33,559 nucleotides of DNA from Paenibacillus cookii (GTDB lineage: Bacteria > Bacillota > Bacilli > Paenibacillales > Paenibacillaceae): assembly GCF_018333375.1 (NCBI RefSeq), contig NZ_BORW01000046.1:1-33559 (forward strand). Reading direction: 5' to 3'. Under the pieces are notes generated by a model. The model was not told where the DNA came from. It saw only the letters and a list, made by a program, of their open reading frames with translations, and did no database searches. The position numbers were made by a program, and so were the translations under genes. This document shows positions 7,980 to 14,412 of this stretch, in pieces. Position 1 is the first letter of the stretch. Each line of letters starts with the position of its first letter.

Positions 7980-8417
7980 TCAGCCTTGACCGATCAGGTT
8001 CGCGCGTTTAACGCCGGCGCAGTCCCGCAAGCTTTCGAGCAAATCCCCGAGTTCTTCGCTAATGCGGGAAACCTCGACGGAAATGACGACGTTGGCGATT
8101 CCCTGCAGCGGGATGCTCTGGTTGATCGTCAAGACGTTGCCGCCAAAACCCGCCACGAGGCTCAGCACCTTCGACAACATCCCGGAGCGGTGCTCCATGT
8201 CCATCGAGATCGTTACGATCCGCTCCCTTTCCAGCTGGTTGATCATGTGGATGCCGTCCTTGTATTTGTAAAATGCGCTGCGGCTCATGCCGACCTGCTC
8301 CACAGCCTCATGCACCGTCTTTGCGTCGCCGGCGGCAAGGAGCTGCTTTACCTGCATCGTTTTGACCACCGCTTCAGGCAAAATATCTTCCCGGACCAAA
8401 TAATAGCGTTCTTTCAC
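7980..8417 (-). CDS. pheB: ACT-domain regulator-like protein PheB (UPF0735)
   Basis: A 145-residue protein close to B. subtilis PheB: KERYYLVREDILPEA at the start, an HTH-like segment TVHEAVEQVGMSRSAFYKYKD (about 34-54), then one ACT domain (about 66-145, SMDMEHRSGMLSKVL). The biochemical role of the family is not established. The HTH plus ACT layout suggests an amino-acid-responsive regulator (inference). The start is GTG at 8417 with GAGGAGAGG upstream; a longer frame to 8600 crosses the promoter and is rejected. It is the first gene of the operon and lies directly below an operator-like repeat, consistent with autoregulation. Confidence 0.9.
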   Translation of the reverse strand: MKERYYLVREDILPEAVVKTMQVKQLLAAGDAKTVHEAVEQVGMSRSAFYKYKDGIHMINQLERERIVTISMDMEHRSGMLSKVLSLVAGFGGNVLTINQSIPLQGIANVVISVEVSRISEELGDLLESLRDCAGVKRANLIGQG

Positions 8418-8441
8418 GAACGTCCTCTCCTCAAAGACTGA

Positions 8442-8520
8442 TGTATTCATATAGTGGACATTATAAAGAATTGCATCCAGAGGGTCAATAGATTTGCGCC
8501 TTTTTGTCCAGAAGAATACA
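8442..8520. promoter_or_regulatory. split inverted repeat bracketing the pheB promoter
   Basis: The left arm is TGTATTC (8442-8448), six bases, then TGGACA (8455-8460). The right arm is TGTCCA (8505-8510), three bases, then GAATACA (8514-8520). Thirteen bases are perfectly complementary in two blocks. The -35 and -10 elements of the operon promoter lie between the arms. This looks like two operator half-sites that could allow a repression loop or cooperative binding. The binding protein is unknown; PheB is the obvious candidate. Confidence 0.5.
8460..8488 (-). promoter_or_regulatory. sigma-A promoter of the pheB-ilvE operon
   Basis: On the minus strand TTGACC (8483-8488) and a perfect TATAAT (8460-8465) are separated by exactly 17 bases. 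Expected start is near 8453, giving a leader of about 36 bases before the pheB GTG. It lies downstream of the obg terminator. Confidence 0.88.
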
Positions 8521-8585
8521 ATAATAGCGCTTACTTGGCAAGAAGGATGTTTTATGTACCCCGATCGCGGTAACACTCGGGTATG

Positions 8586-8627
8586 AAAAAAGCCGCTCAA
8601 GAGCGCGTCGCGCGCCCTTTAACGGCT
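8586..8627 (-). terminator. terminator after obg
   Basis: On the minus strand AGCCGTTAAAGGGCGCG pairs imperfectly with CGCGCTCTTGAGCGGCT around a short loop and is followed by TTTTTT. It separates spo0B-obg from the pheB operon. Confidence 0.8.
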
Positions 8628-8686
8628 TTGGTTCGAAATTGTCCCAGGCAGCCCCGGGGGCCGCCCATCTGTTGCGGAGTCCGCCT

Positions 8687-10000
8687 TTAATAGTAGCTGC
8701 TGCCTTCGACGAATTCGAATTCGAAATCGGCGATCCGGACGATCGTCCCTTCCACCGCTCCGCGTTTGCGCAGCTCGTCGTCGATGCCCATATGGCGCAT
8801 CGTCCGGGCAAGCTTCAGAATCGCCTCATGCGAATTCATCTGCAGCCGCTTCAGCATGCGTTCGATTTTTTCGCTGTGAACGACAAAGGCTTCGTTATCC
8901 CGCGTAATCGTAAACGCGTTGTCGTCGTCTTTCCTGTTCAGCTTGTACACTTTTCTTTCGGCCGTCTCGGCGACTTCCTCGACGTGAACCTCCTGCGGGA
9001 TCGCATCCAGGATATCGGCCGCCCGGTAAAGAAGCTCCTGCACCCCTTGACGGGTCAAGGAAGAGATCGGCATGATTTCGATGTCCGGTCTCAGCTTGCC
9101 CACCTGCTCGCGGAAGTTTTTCAGGTTGGCCTCCGCATCCGGCATGTCCATTTTGTTCGCGGCGACGATTTGCGGCCGTTCGGCCAGGGTCGCGTTGTAC
9201 AGCTTCAACTCGTCGTTGATTTTCACCCAGTCCTCAAACGGGTCGCGCCCTTCGGATCCCGCCATGTCCACCACATGGATGATGATCCGCGTACGTTCCA
9301 CATGGCGCAAAAACTCATGCCCCAGTCCGACGCCTTGGTGAGCGCCTTCGATCAGGCCCGGCAAGTCCGCCATCACGAAACTGCGGCCGTCGCCGACCTC
9401 CACCATCCCGAGATTCGGCGTGATCGTCGTAAAATGGTATGCGCCGATTTTCGGCTGGGCAGCGGATACGACGGAAAGCAGCGTGGATTTGCCCACGCTC
9501 GGAAACCCGACAAGCCCTACGTCGGCCATCACCTTCAGCTCCATCACGAGGTAACGCTCCTCGCCCTCTTCTCCATGCTCGGCAAGCTCCGGAGCCGGAT
9601 TGTTCGGCGTGGCGAACCGGATGTTGCCCCGTCCGCCCCGTCCGCCGCGGGCTACCACGACTTGCTGTCCATGGCGGACCATGTCGGCGAGCACTTCGCC
9701 CGTATCATCGTCGATCAGCACGGTCCCCGGAGGGATTCGCACGATCAAATTTTCCGCATTGGCGCCATGCTGGCTTTTGTTCCGTCCTTTCTCCCCGCGT
9801 TTGGCCTTGAAATGCCGCTGGTAACGGAAATCCATCAACGTGCGCAAACCTTCGTCGACGCGGAAAATGACGTCCCCGCCCTTTCCGCCGTCGCCGCCGG
9901 CAGGCCCGCCTTCAGGCACGTATTTCTCCCGGCGGAAAGCGATCAAACCGTCGCCCCCATCGCCGCCTTTTACGTAAACTTTCGCTTTATCTACAAACAT
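8687..10000 (-). CDS. obg: Obg family GTPase
   Basis: A 437-residue P-loop GTPase of the Obg/CgtA family, involved in late 50S assembly, growth control and, in B. subtilis, sporulation and stress responses. It has the glycine-rich Obg fold (1-158, GGDGGDG, GGPAGGDGGKGGD), the G domain with GFPSVGKST at 165-173 and NKMD, and the C-terminal OCT domain ending FEFEFVEG. The chosen ATG at 10000 starts MFVDKAKVYVKGG, the family's usual beginning, with GAGGAAGGTGA upstream. It begins 13 bases after the spo0B stop, so the two genes form an operon as in B. subtilis. Confidence 0.96.
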   Translation of the reverse strand: MFVDKAKVYVKGGDGGDGLIAFRREKYVPEGGPAGGDGGKGGDVIFRVDEGLRTLMDFRYQRHFKAKRGEKGRNKSQHGANAENLIVRIPPGTVLIDDDTGEVLADMVRHGQQVVVARGGRGGRGNIRFATPNNPAPELAEHGEEGEERYLVMELKVMADVGLVGFPSVGKSTLLSVVSAAQPKIGAYHFTTITPNLGMVEVGDGRSFVMADLPGLIEGAHQGVGLGHEFLRHVERTRIIIHVVDMAGSEGRDPFEDWVKINDELKLYNATLAERPQIVAANKMDMPDAEANLKNFREQVGKLRPDIEIMPISSLTRQGVQELLYRAADILDAIPQEVHVEEVAETAERKVYKLNRKDDDNAFTITRDNEAFVVHSEKIERMLKRLQMNSHEAILKLARTMRHMGIDDELRKRGAVEGTIVRIADFEFEFVEGSSYY

Positions 10001-10013
10001 GACTTCACCTTCC

Positions 10014-10751
10014 TCATGACTCACACGGCACGCGTAACAGAAACGAAGCCTGGGAGGGATGAAGCTGCTCCGCTTTCATTCGTTTGCCTTGTACCACATT
10101 ATAAATTTGCTGCTTCAATAATTCCGGGTCCCCCATGGGGCCTTCCCCTTCAAAACCTACGACGATTTCCGGACCGTTCTGGCGCAGGCTCAGATACAGT
10201 TTGCGGGTGTCCGCCCACGACGCCTTCCCCCCGGCCTGGTAAGCCCGGACGGTCTCCATGATGACGGCCGCCAGATCGGCGCCGTCCCTCGGGCTCAATT
10301 TATCGAGCTGAATGTCCTGATCGACGTCGACCTCAAGCTCCAAGTCGCTGTTTGCAGTCCGGAACGACTGCAGAAAGAACACGAGAGACGGGATACCCAG
10401 CTTCGAAATTTTGCTTTCCCGGTTCATCCGTACCTTTATTCTTTCCACACACTCCACAGCTTTATCAATTTTTCCGAGCCGGATATAACCATACAAAATC
10501 TGCAGGTCGTTCATCCAATCATGGCGATGGTGGTTCAGCGTCTTTATGGCGCTTTCTTCGAAGCCTCGAAGCAGCGTTTGCCGCTCCTCCTCCTGCCTGC
10601 GGCTCATGATGACGAAACCTCCGGCCAAAGCCGCAGCCACCCACAACATCAGCACGATGCTCCAGATGAACGACTTGTCCCGCACCACGAAATACAAAGG
10701 AACGACTACAGATGCGGCGATTATAGCCAATATGCATTTCCAGGATTTCAA
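10014..10751 (-). CDS. spo0B: sporulation phosphotransferase Spo0B, membrane-anchored form
   Basis: In B. subtilis Spo0B passes phosphate from Spo0F to Spo0A. This 245-residue protein has the four-helix H-box with HHRHDWMNDLQILYGYI; H77 before D78 matches the phosphorylated histidine. A degenerate ATPase-like C-terminal half lacks the kinase N and G boxes. Unlike soluble B. subtilis Spo0B (about 190 residues), it has two probable membrane helices at about 5-23 and 28-50. I prefer a TTG start at 10751 because GGGGAGAGG lies seven bases upstream; an ATG five codons earlier has only a weak site. Its position before obg supports the name. Confidence 0.85.
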   Translation of the reverse strand: MKSWKCILAIIAASVVVPLYFVVRDKSFIWSIVLMLWVAAALAGGFVIMSRRQEEERQTLLRGFEESAIKTLNHHRHDWMNDLQILYGYIRLGKIDKAVECVERIKVRMNRESKISKLGIPSLVFFLQSFRTANSDLELEVDVDQDIQLDKLSPRDGADLAAVIMETVRAYQAGGKASWADTRKLYLSLRQNGPEIVVGFEGEGPMGDPELLKQQIYNVVQGKRMKAEQLHPSQASFLLRVPCES

Positions 10752-10799
10752 ATGGCCTCTCCCCATTCCTGATCACCGATCATCCTTACATCAATTACC

Positions 10800-10828
10800 A
10801 GTATACCACAGCAATCCTCGGTTGTTCA
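10800..10828 (-). promoter_or_regulatory. probable extended -10 promoter for spo0B-obg
   Basis: On the minus strand TGGTATACT gives a TGn-extended -10 (TATACT at 10800-10805), with TGAACA (10823-10828) 17 bases upstream. It lies between the rpmA terminator and spo0B, where a promoter is needed. The -35 match is poor. Confidence 0.5.
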
Positions 10829-10960
10829 TCCACCCGTTCAAAACTTAAACGACCCGATCCGTAAATCCGGAAGGCGTTCCACGCAAATCCGGCCGGCCTT
10901 CGCTCCGATGCCGACGCATCTGCCCTTGGCGGAATCGTATCGGCATAAATCCCAACTGTT

Positions 10961-10994
10961 AAAAAAAAGCCCTCGGCAAGCACTGCCGAAGGCT
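10961..10994 (-). terminator. terminator of rplU-prp-rpmA
   Basis: On the minus strand AGCCTTCGGCA pairs with TGCCGAGGGCT around a 5-base loop and is followed by eight T. It lies about 35 bp after rpmA. Confidence 0.9.
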
Positions 10995-11029
10995 CTTCTT
11001 GTGTATCAACCCGTGATCCGCGAAGACAC

Positions 11030-11341
11030 TTACGCTTCCACTGCTGCCGCTACCGGAGCAGCATCAACAGGGTAGACGCTCACTTTTTTGCGGTCGCGGC
11101 CCCAACGTTCGAATTTCACGACGCCGTCCACTTTTGCAAACAAAGTATCGTCTTTACCGATGCCCACGTTCGTACCAGGATGAATTTTCGTTCCGCGTTG
11201 GCGAACCAAGATGCTTCCGCCGGTAACGGTTTGTCCGTCAGCACGCTTTACGCCAAGGCGTTTCGCTTCACTGTCACGTCCGTTTTTCGTGGAACCCACA
11301 CCTTTTTTCGATGCGAACAATTGAAGATTCAACTTTAACAT
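11030..11341 (-). CDS. rpmA: 50S ribosomal protein L27 (with cleavable N-terminal extension)
   Basis: A 103-residue L27, a protein near the peptidyl transferase centre. It starts MLKLNLQLFA followed by SKKGVGSTKNGRDS. The short extension ending in LQLFA is the Bacillota-type leader removed by the protease Prp between FA and SKKG, or just before it. The body has GSILVRQRGTKIHPG and the VKFERWGRDRK segment. The tail is alanine/valine-rich and a little longer than usual. RBS AAGGAGG lies upstream of the ATG. The prp gene encoding its processing enzyme is directly upstream. Confidence 0.97.
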   Translation of the reverse strand: MLKLNLQLFASKKGVGSTKNGRDSEAKRLGVKRADGQTVTGGSILVRQRGTKIHPGTNVGIGKDDTLFAKVDGVVKFERWGRDRKKVSVYPVDAAPVAAAVEA

Positions 11342-11358
11342 GTTGTCTACCTCCTTCT

Positions 11359-11691
11359 TTAATTAGTCACTTCTTTTATTTGAATATACGTCCCGTATGA
11401 TTCTGCGATCGAATTCAGCATGACGACCATGGACTCGAGCAGCAGCTGCGACCGCGGATCCGTGCCTTGTTCTCTGTCAACCGGAAAATAAGCGCTCAGA
11501 AACCCGTCTTTCATTCTGCTGTCCATCACGGTTCCGGTCAGTTCCTCAAGCGAGTTCACGGTTCCGACGGTGACCGCCGATACGCCGGCGCACACGATAT
11601 CCTCTCCGTGTTTCGCAAAGTTCGCATGACCTTTCACCTCGAAGCCATGGATGCTTCCATCCTTGCGTCGTAGTATGCGCACTTGTATCAA
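11359..11691 (-). CDS. prp: ribosomal-processing cysteine protease Prp
   Basis: A 110-residue Prp/YsxB family protease that trims the N-terminus of L27, an essential step in Staphylococcus aureus. The catalytic pair is visible: H22 in KGHANFAKHGEDIVCAGVSA and C34 in the same stretch. The start is TTG at 11691 (MIQVRILRRKDG), with AAGAAGGTG seven bases upstream; no ATG fits. It lies between rplU and rpmA in the standard order, with gaps of 14 and 17 bp. Confidence 0.95.
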   Translation of the reverse strand: MIQVRILRRKDGSIHGFEVKGHANFAKHGEDIVCAGVSAVTVGTVNSLEELTGTVMDSRMKDGFLSAYFPVDREQGTDPRSQLLLESMVVMLNSIAESYGTYIQIKEVTN

Positions 11692-11705
11692 AGGAGCGCA
11701 CCTTC

Positions 11706-12017
11706 TTACGCTTGGATTTTTTCGATGGTTACTTTAGTGTAAGGTTGACGATGGCCTTGTTTCTTGTGGTAGTTCTTCTTAGGTTTGTATTTGTATACAA
11801 CAACCTTTTGACCTTTGCCATGTCTCTCCACTTTTGCGGTTACGGATGCGCCGGATACGACTGGCGTACCAGCTACCAAACCGTTGTCACCGGATACAGC
11901 CAGAACACGGTCGAAAGTCACGCTTTCGCCGTCGCCTGCATTCAGTTTTTCGATGTACAATACGTCGCCCTCTTGAACTTTGTATTGTTTGCCGCCAGTT
12001 TCGATAATTGCGTACAT
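11706..12017 (-). CDS. rplU: 50S ribosomal protein L21
   Basis: A 103-residue L21, a 23S rRNA-binding protein. It starts MYAIIETGGKQYKVQEGD and has the YKPKKNYHKKQGHRQPYTKVTI C-terminus typical of the family. The ATG at 12017 has AGGAGG eight bases upstream; a GTG three codons earlier is in frame but lies within the ribosome-binding site. It is preceded by an L21 leader RNA and its own promoter. Confidence 0.98.
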   Translation of the reverse strand: MYAIIETGGKQYKVQEGDVLYIEKLNAGDGESVTFDRVLAVSGDNGLVAGTPVVSGASVTAKVERHGKGQKVVVYKYKPKKNYHKKQGHRQPYTKVTIEKIQA

Positions 12018-12026
12018 TGCTTGCAC

Positions 12027-12141
12027 CTCCTCATGTCTCAGACTCGCCTGATCCAGGTGGCCTCCCGAAGGCTGCGCTTGTTGACCCGACCGGAGCGGTT
12101 ACAGCATGTGACAAGCATTTGAGAGAAACACTGGACACATA
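12027..12141 (-). ncRNA. ribosomal protein L21 leader RNA
   Basis: The 5' untranslated region of rplU is about 115 bases with several paired elements: CTCCGGTCGGG, GCAGCCTTCGGGAGGCC and the region near TCAGGCGAGTCTGAGACATG just before the SD. Position and features match the L21 leader family of Bacillota, thought to mediate autoregulation by L21 binding. I assign it by position and pattern; a covariance search was not possible. Confidence 0.7.
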
Positions 12142-12148
12142 CTCATAG

Positions 12149-12177
12149 ATATTAACATAACAACGGAACCAAGTCAA
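12149..12177 (-). promoter_or_regulatory. promoter of rplU-prp-rpmA overlapping the rng stop
   Basis: On the minus strand TTGACT (12172-12177) and TAATAT (12149-12154) are separated by 17 bases. The -35 overlaps the TGA stop of rng, so the ribosomal genes can be transcribed independently. Expected start is near 12141, giving the L21 leader. Confidence 0.75.
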
Positions 12178-13418
12178 TGGATGCCCAGAAGGCTGATCCG
12201 CCCCGTGCCGTCGCAGTGGTCACAAGGCTTCGCCTGAAGCATCGCCGTGTCGTCCCTGACCTTCTTGCGCGTCAATTCAAGCAGGCCGAGCTTGGTCCAG
12301 CCGACCACGTGGCTTTTCGTGCGGTCCTTGCTCATGCCGGCTTCAAGCCTGTCCACGACCTCTTGCCGGTGTTTTTCCTGCTCCATGTCGATAAAGTCGA
12401 CGATGATGATGCCGCCGGCGTCGCGGAGCCGGATCAGCCTGGCAATCTCCTCGGCGGCCTGCAGGTTGATCCTCGTCACCGTATCCTCAAGGCTTTCCCC
12501 GCCGGTATACTTGCCCGTATTCACGTCGACGACGGTGAGCGCCTCCGTCTGATCCCATATGATCGAACCGCCGCTTTCCAAAATGACTTTGCGCGAAAAA
12601 TCCCGCTCGATCTGTTCCTGGATGCCAAACGCTTTAAAAATATGCTCCTGCCCTTGGTACACGTTCACGGGCAAGTGGCTGCCGTGGGCGATTTCCTCCA
12701 GGAACGCCTCCGCTTCCTTCGCTTCCTTGGCGTTGTCGATCTGAAGCTGGTCATGCTGAGGGTCAAACACGTCCCGGATAAACCGCTGCACGATGCTCAA
12801 ATCGCGGTGCAAAAGCGCGGGCGCTGCAGCAGCCTCGGCGCGCTTCTGAATGGCGGCCCACTGCTCGCGCAGCAGGGCGAGATCGCCGAAGATCGCGTCC
12901 GGATGTTCTTCCTCGGATACCGTCCGCATGATAACGCCTTCGCCCTTCTGACGGATCTCTTCCCCCAGCATTTTAAGGCGGCTGCGCTCCTGGTCCTTGC
13001 TTACCTTTTTCGAAACGGCGACATAGTCCGCATTGGGCATAAAAACAACCCACCGGCCCGGAAGCGAATAATGCGTGGTCACGCGGGGCCCCTTGCTGCC
13101 AAGCGGCTCCTTCATCACCTGGACGACGATTTCCTGACCTACCCGCAGCAGCGTCTCGATCGGTGGTTTCTCCTTCGGCTGCTTTTCCAGGTTCGGATGC
13201 AGCACGTCATCGACATATAAAAACGCGTTTTTTTTATGCCCGATATCCACAAACGCCGCCTGCATGCCGGGAAGCACATTGACGACGCGTCCTTTATAAA
13301 AGCTGCCCACCAGTCCGTGGTTTTGGCTGCGTTCGGCCGCAAACTCCACCAGCTTGCCTTCCTCCAAGAGGGCCATCTGCGTCAGTTTCGGTTCACAATG
13401 AACAATCATTTGTTTCAT
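12174..13418 (-). CDS. rng: ribonuclease G/E family endoribonuclease
   Basis: A 414-residue RNase E/G catalytic protein for rRNA maturation and mRNA decay, cutting single-stranded AU-rich RNA. The S1-like domain lies in the first 125 residues (GSFYKGRVVNVLPGMQAAFVDIG). The catalytic aspartates are D298 in VVDVNTGKYTGG and D341 in IIIVDFIDM. The zinc-link is C399 and C402 in CDHCDGTG. It lacks the long scaffold tail of RNase E. B. subtilis has no RNase E/G and uses RNase Y/J, so the gene marks a different lineage. I chose ATG at 13418 (MKQMIVHCE) with AGGGGTGA upstream; an in-frame ATG at 13442 has a poor SD. Confidence 0.94.
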   Translation of the reverse strand: MKQMIVHCEPKLTQMALLEEGKLVEFAAERSQNHGLVGSFYKGRVVNVLPGMQAAFVDIGHKKNAFLYVDDVLHPNLEKQPKEKPPIETLLRVGQEIVVQVMKEPLGSKGPRVTTHYSLPGRWVVFMPNADYVAVSKKVSKDQERSRLKMLGEEIRQKGEGVIMRTVSEEEHPDAIFGDLALLREQWAAIQKRAEAAAAPALLHRDLSIVQRFIRDVFDPQHDQLQIDNAKEAKEAEAFLEEIAHGSHLPVNVYQGQEHIFKAFGIQEQIERDFSRKVILESGGSIIWDQTEALTVVDVNTGKYTGGESLEDTVTRINLQAAEEIARLIRLRDAGGIIIVDFIDMEQEKHRQEVVDRLEAGMSKDRTKSHVVGWTKLGLLELTRKKVRDDTAMLQAKPCDHCDGTGRISLLGIH

Positions 13419-13422
13419 GGCT

Positions 13423-13461
13423 TCACCCCTGCCAGAAGACATTTACATCCCATATTACCAT
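13423..13461 (-). CDS. 12-codon upstream ORF of rng
   Basis: ATG at 13461 has a strong Shine-Dalgarno (AAGGAG, five bases away) and encodes MVIWDVNVFWQG, ending in TGA at 13423-13425. It is out of frame with rng. Its last codons (CAG GGG TGA) contain the rng Shine-Dalgarno, and rng starts four bases after the stop. This layout fits translational coupling or a regulatory leader peptide. It may also be chance, since it is short and conservation is not known. Confidence 0.4.
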   Translation of the reverse strand: MVIWDVNVFWQG

Positions 13462-13545
13462 GAAATCTCCTTTTTAGCTCCAAAGCTCTATTTCGGGATT
13501 GCCCCCATTTTAGTCTCGCCGCATGTTTCCAGCAGCCCGACCGGT

Positions 13546-14412
13546 TCACCGCGGCAGCGTTGGGCGCTCCGTGGCAAAATAAGCCGAAATCAGGCGCTGT
13601 TCGGGAAGCATGGCGATCACGCCCCCTTGTTTGTTCATCACATAAACGACATGGTACTTCCCTCTTTTAAATAGACGCAAAATGCTGTCCAAATGTTTCG
13701 CCTGATCGGCAATGATCGGCTGGGCAAACCCGCCTTTCCTGGCGGCCGCGTCGTACCCCCTCTCCCGGTTCATGAGAAATCGCGTAAAACGGAAGGGAAT
13801 ATGGCGGTAATCCACCCAGTTGGAATAGAGAAGAAATACGCCGATCATCAACAGATTAAGCTGGACCTTCGCTTCGCCCTGCAAAAGCGGAAAAACCGAG
13901 ACCAGCACAACGGCTGCGCTGCCCGCAAGGCTGATTCGGGAGGACCAGAGCAGCGTTTGGTGGTAAGGAAACAGCAGGCTGGCGGCGGCATGCAGGATTT
14001 TCCCCCCGTCCAGCGGAAGGATCGGCAGCAGGTTGAAGCCGGCGATCATGGCGTTGCCGTAAACGACATAAGACAAAAAGGCGCCGTTTCCCCAGCCGGC
14101 CTCGCGCAGCAGGAGCACGCCGCCGATCATCGCCGCGTTCATCGCCGGTCCGGCGAGGGCGATGCCGATCTCCTTCCAGGCCGTCAGCTGGCCATGGTCC
14201 TCGATTTCGACCACCCCGCCGAACGGAAGCATCTGAACCGAGCGGATGCGGACGCCGCTCAGCAGCGCGGCGGCAAGATGGCCCAGCTCATGGATGAACA
14301 CGATCGCAAATAAGACGATCAGCTCGAGAAAATGCCCCGTCATGACGGAAAACAGCATCAGAATGACAAAAAAAGGATGCAGCGACAACGTGATGCCCCG
14401 GATGTTAATCAA
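13546..14412 (-). CDS. spoIVFB: SpoIVFB site-2 intramembrane metalloprotease
   Basis: A 288-residue M50 family protease with about six membrane segments that cleaves pro-sigma-K in the mother cell's outer forespore membrane. Zinc ligands are visible: HELGH at 41-45 and D135 in LLPILPLDGGK, close to the positions in B. subtilis SpoIVFB (H43, E44, H47, D137). The C-terminal ~70 residues form a CBS-like region (LDSILRLFKRGKYHVVYVMNKQGG), which in B. subtilis senses ATP. The start is TTG at 14412, overlapping the spoIVFA end by eight bases with a weak SD, so translation probably depends on spoIVFA. Confidence 0.94.
   Translation of the reverse strand: MINIRGITLSLHPFFVILMLFSVMTGHFLELIVLFAIVFIHELGHLAAALLSGVRIRSVQMLPFGGVVEIEDHGQLTAWKEIGIALAGPAMNAAMIGGVLLLREAGWGNGAFLSYVVYGNAMIAGFNLLPILPLDGGKILHAAASLLFPYHQTLLWSSRISLAGSAAVVLVSVFPLLQGEAKVQLNLLMIGVFLLYSNWVDYRHIPFRFTRFLMNRERGYDAAARKGGFAQPIIADQAKHLDSILRLFKRGKYHVVYVMNKQGGVIAMLPEQRLISAYFATERPTLPR

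Noticed and set aside
8639..10261. 540-residue plus-strand frame opposite obg
   Set aside because: Shadow of obg and the end of spo0B. The translation is Arg/His/Phe-rich without domains.
10795..10983. 62-residue minus-strand ORF between rpmA and spo0B
   Set aside because: It begins within the rpmA terminator and covers the spo0B promoter; no SD or homology.
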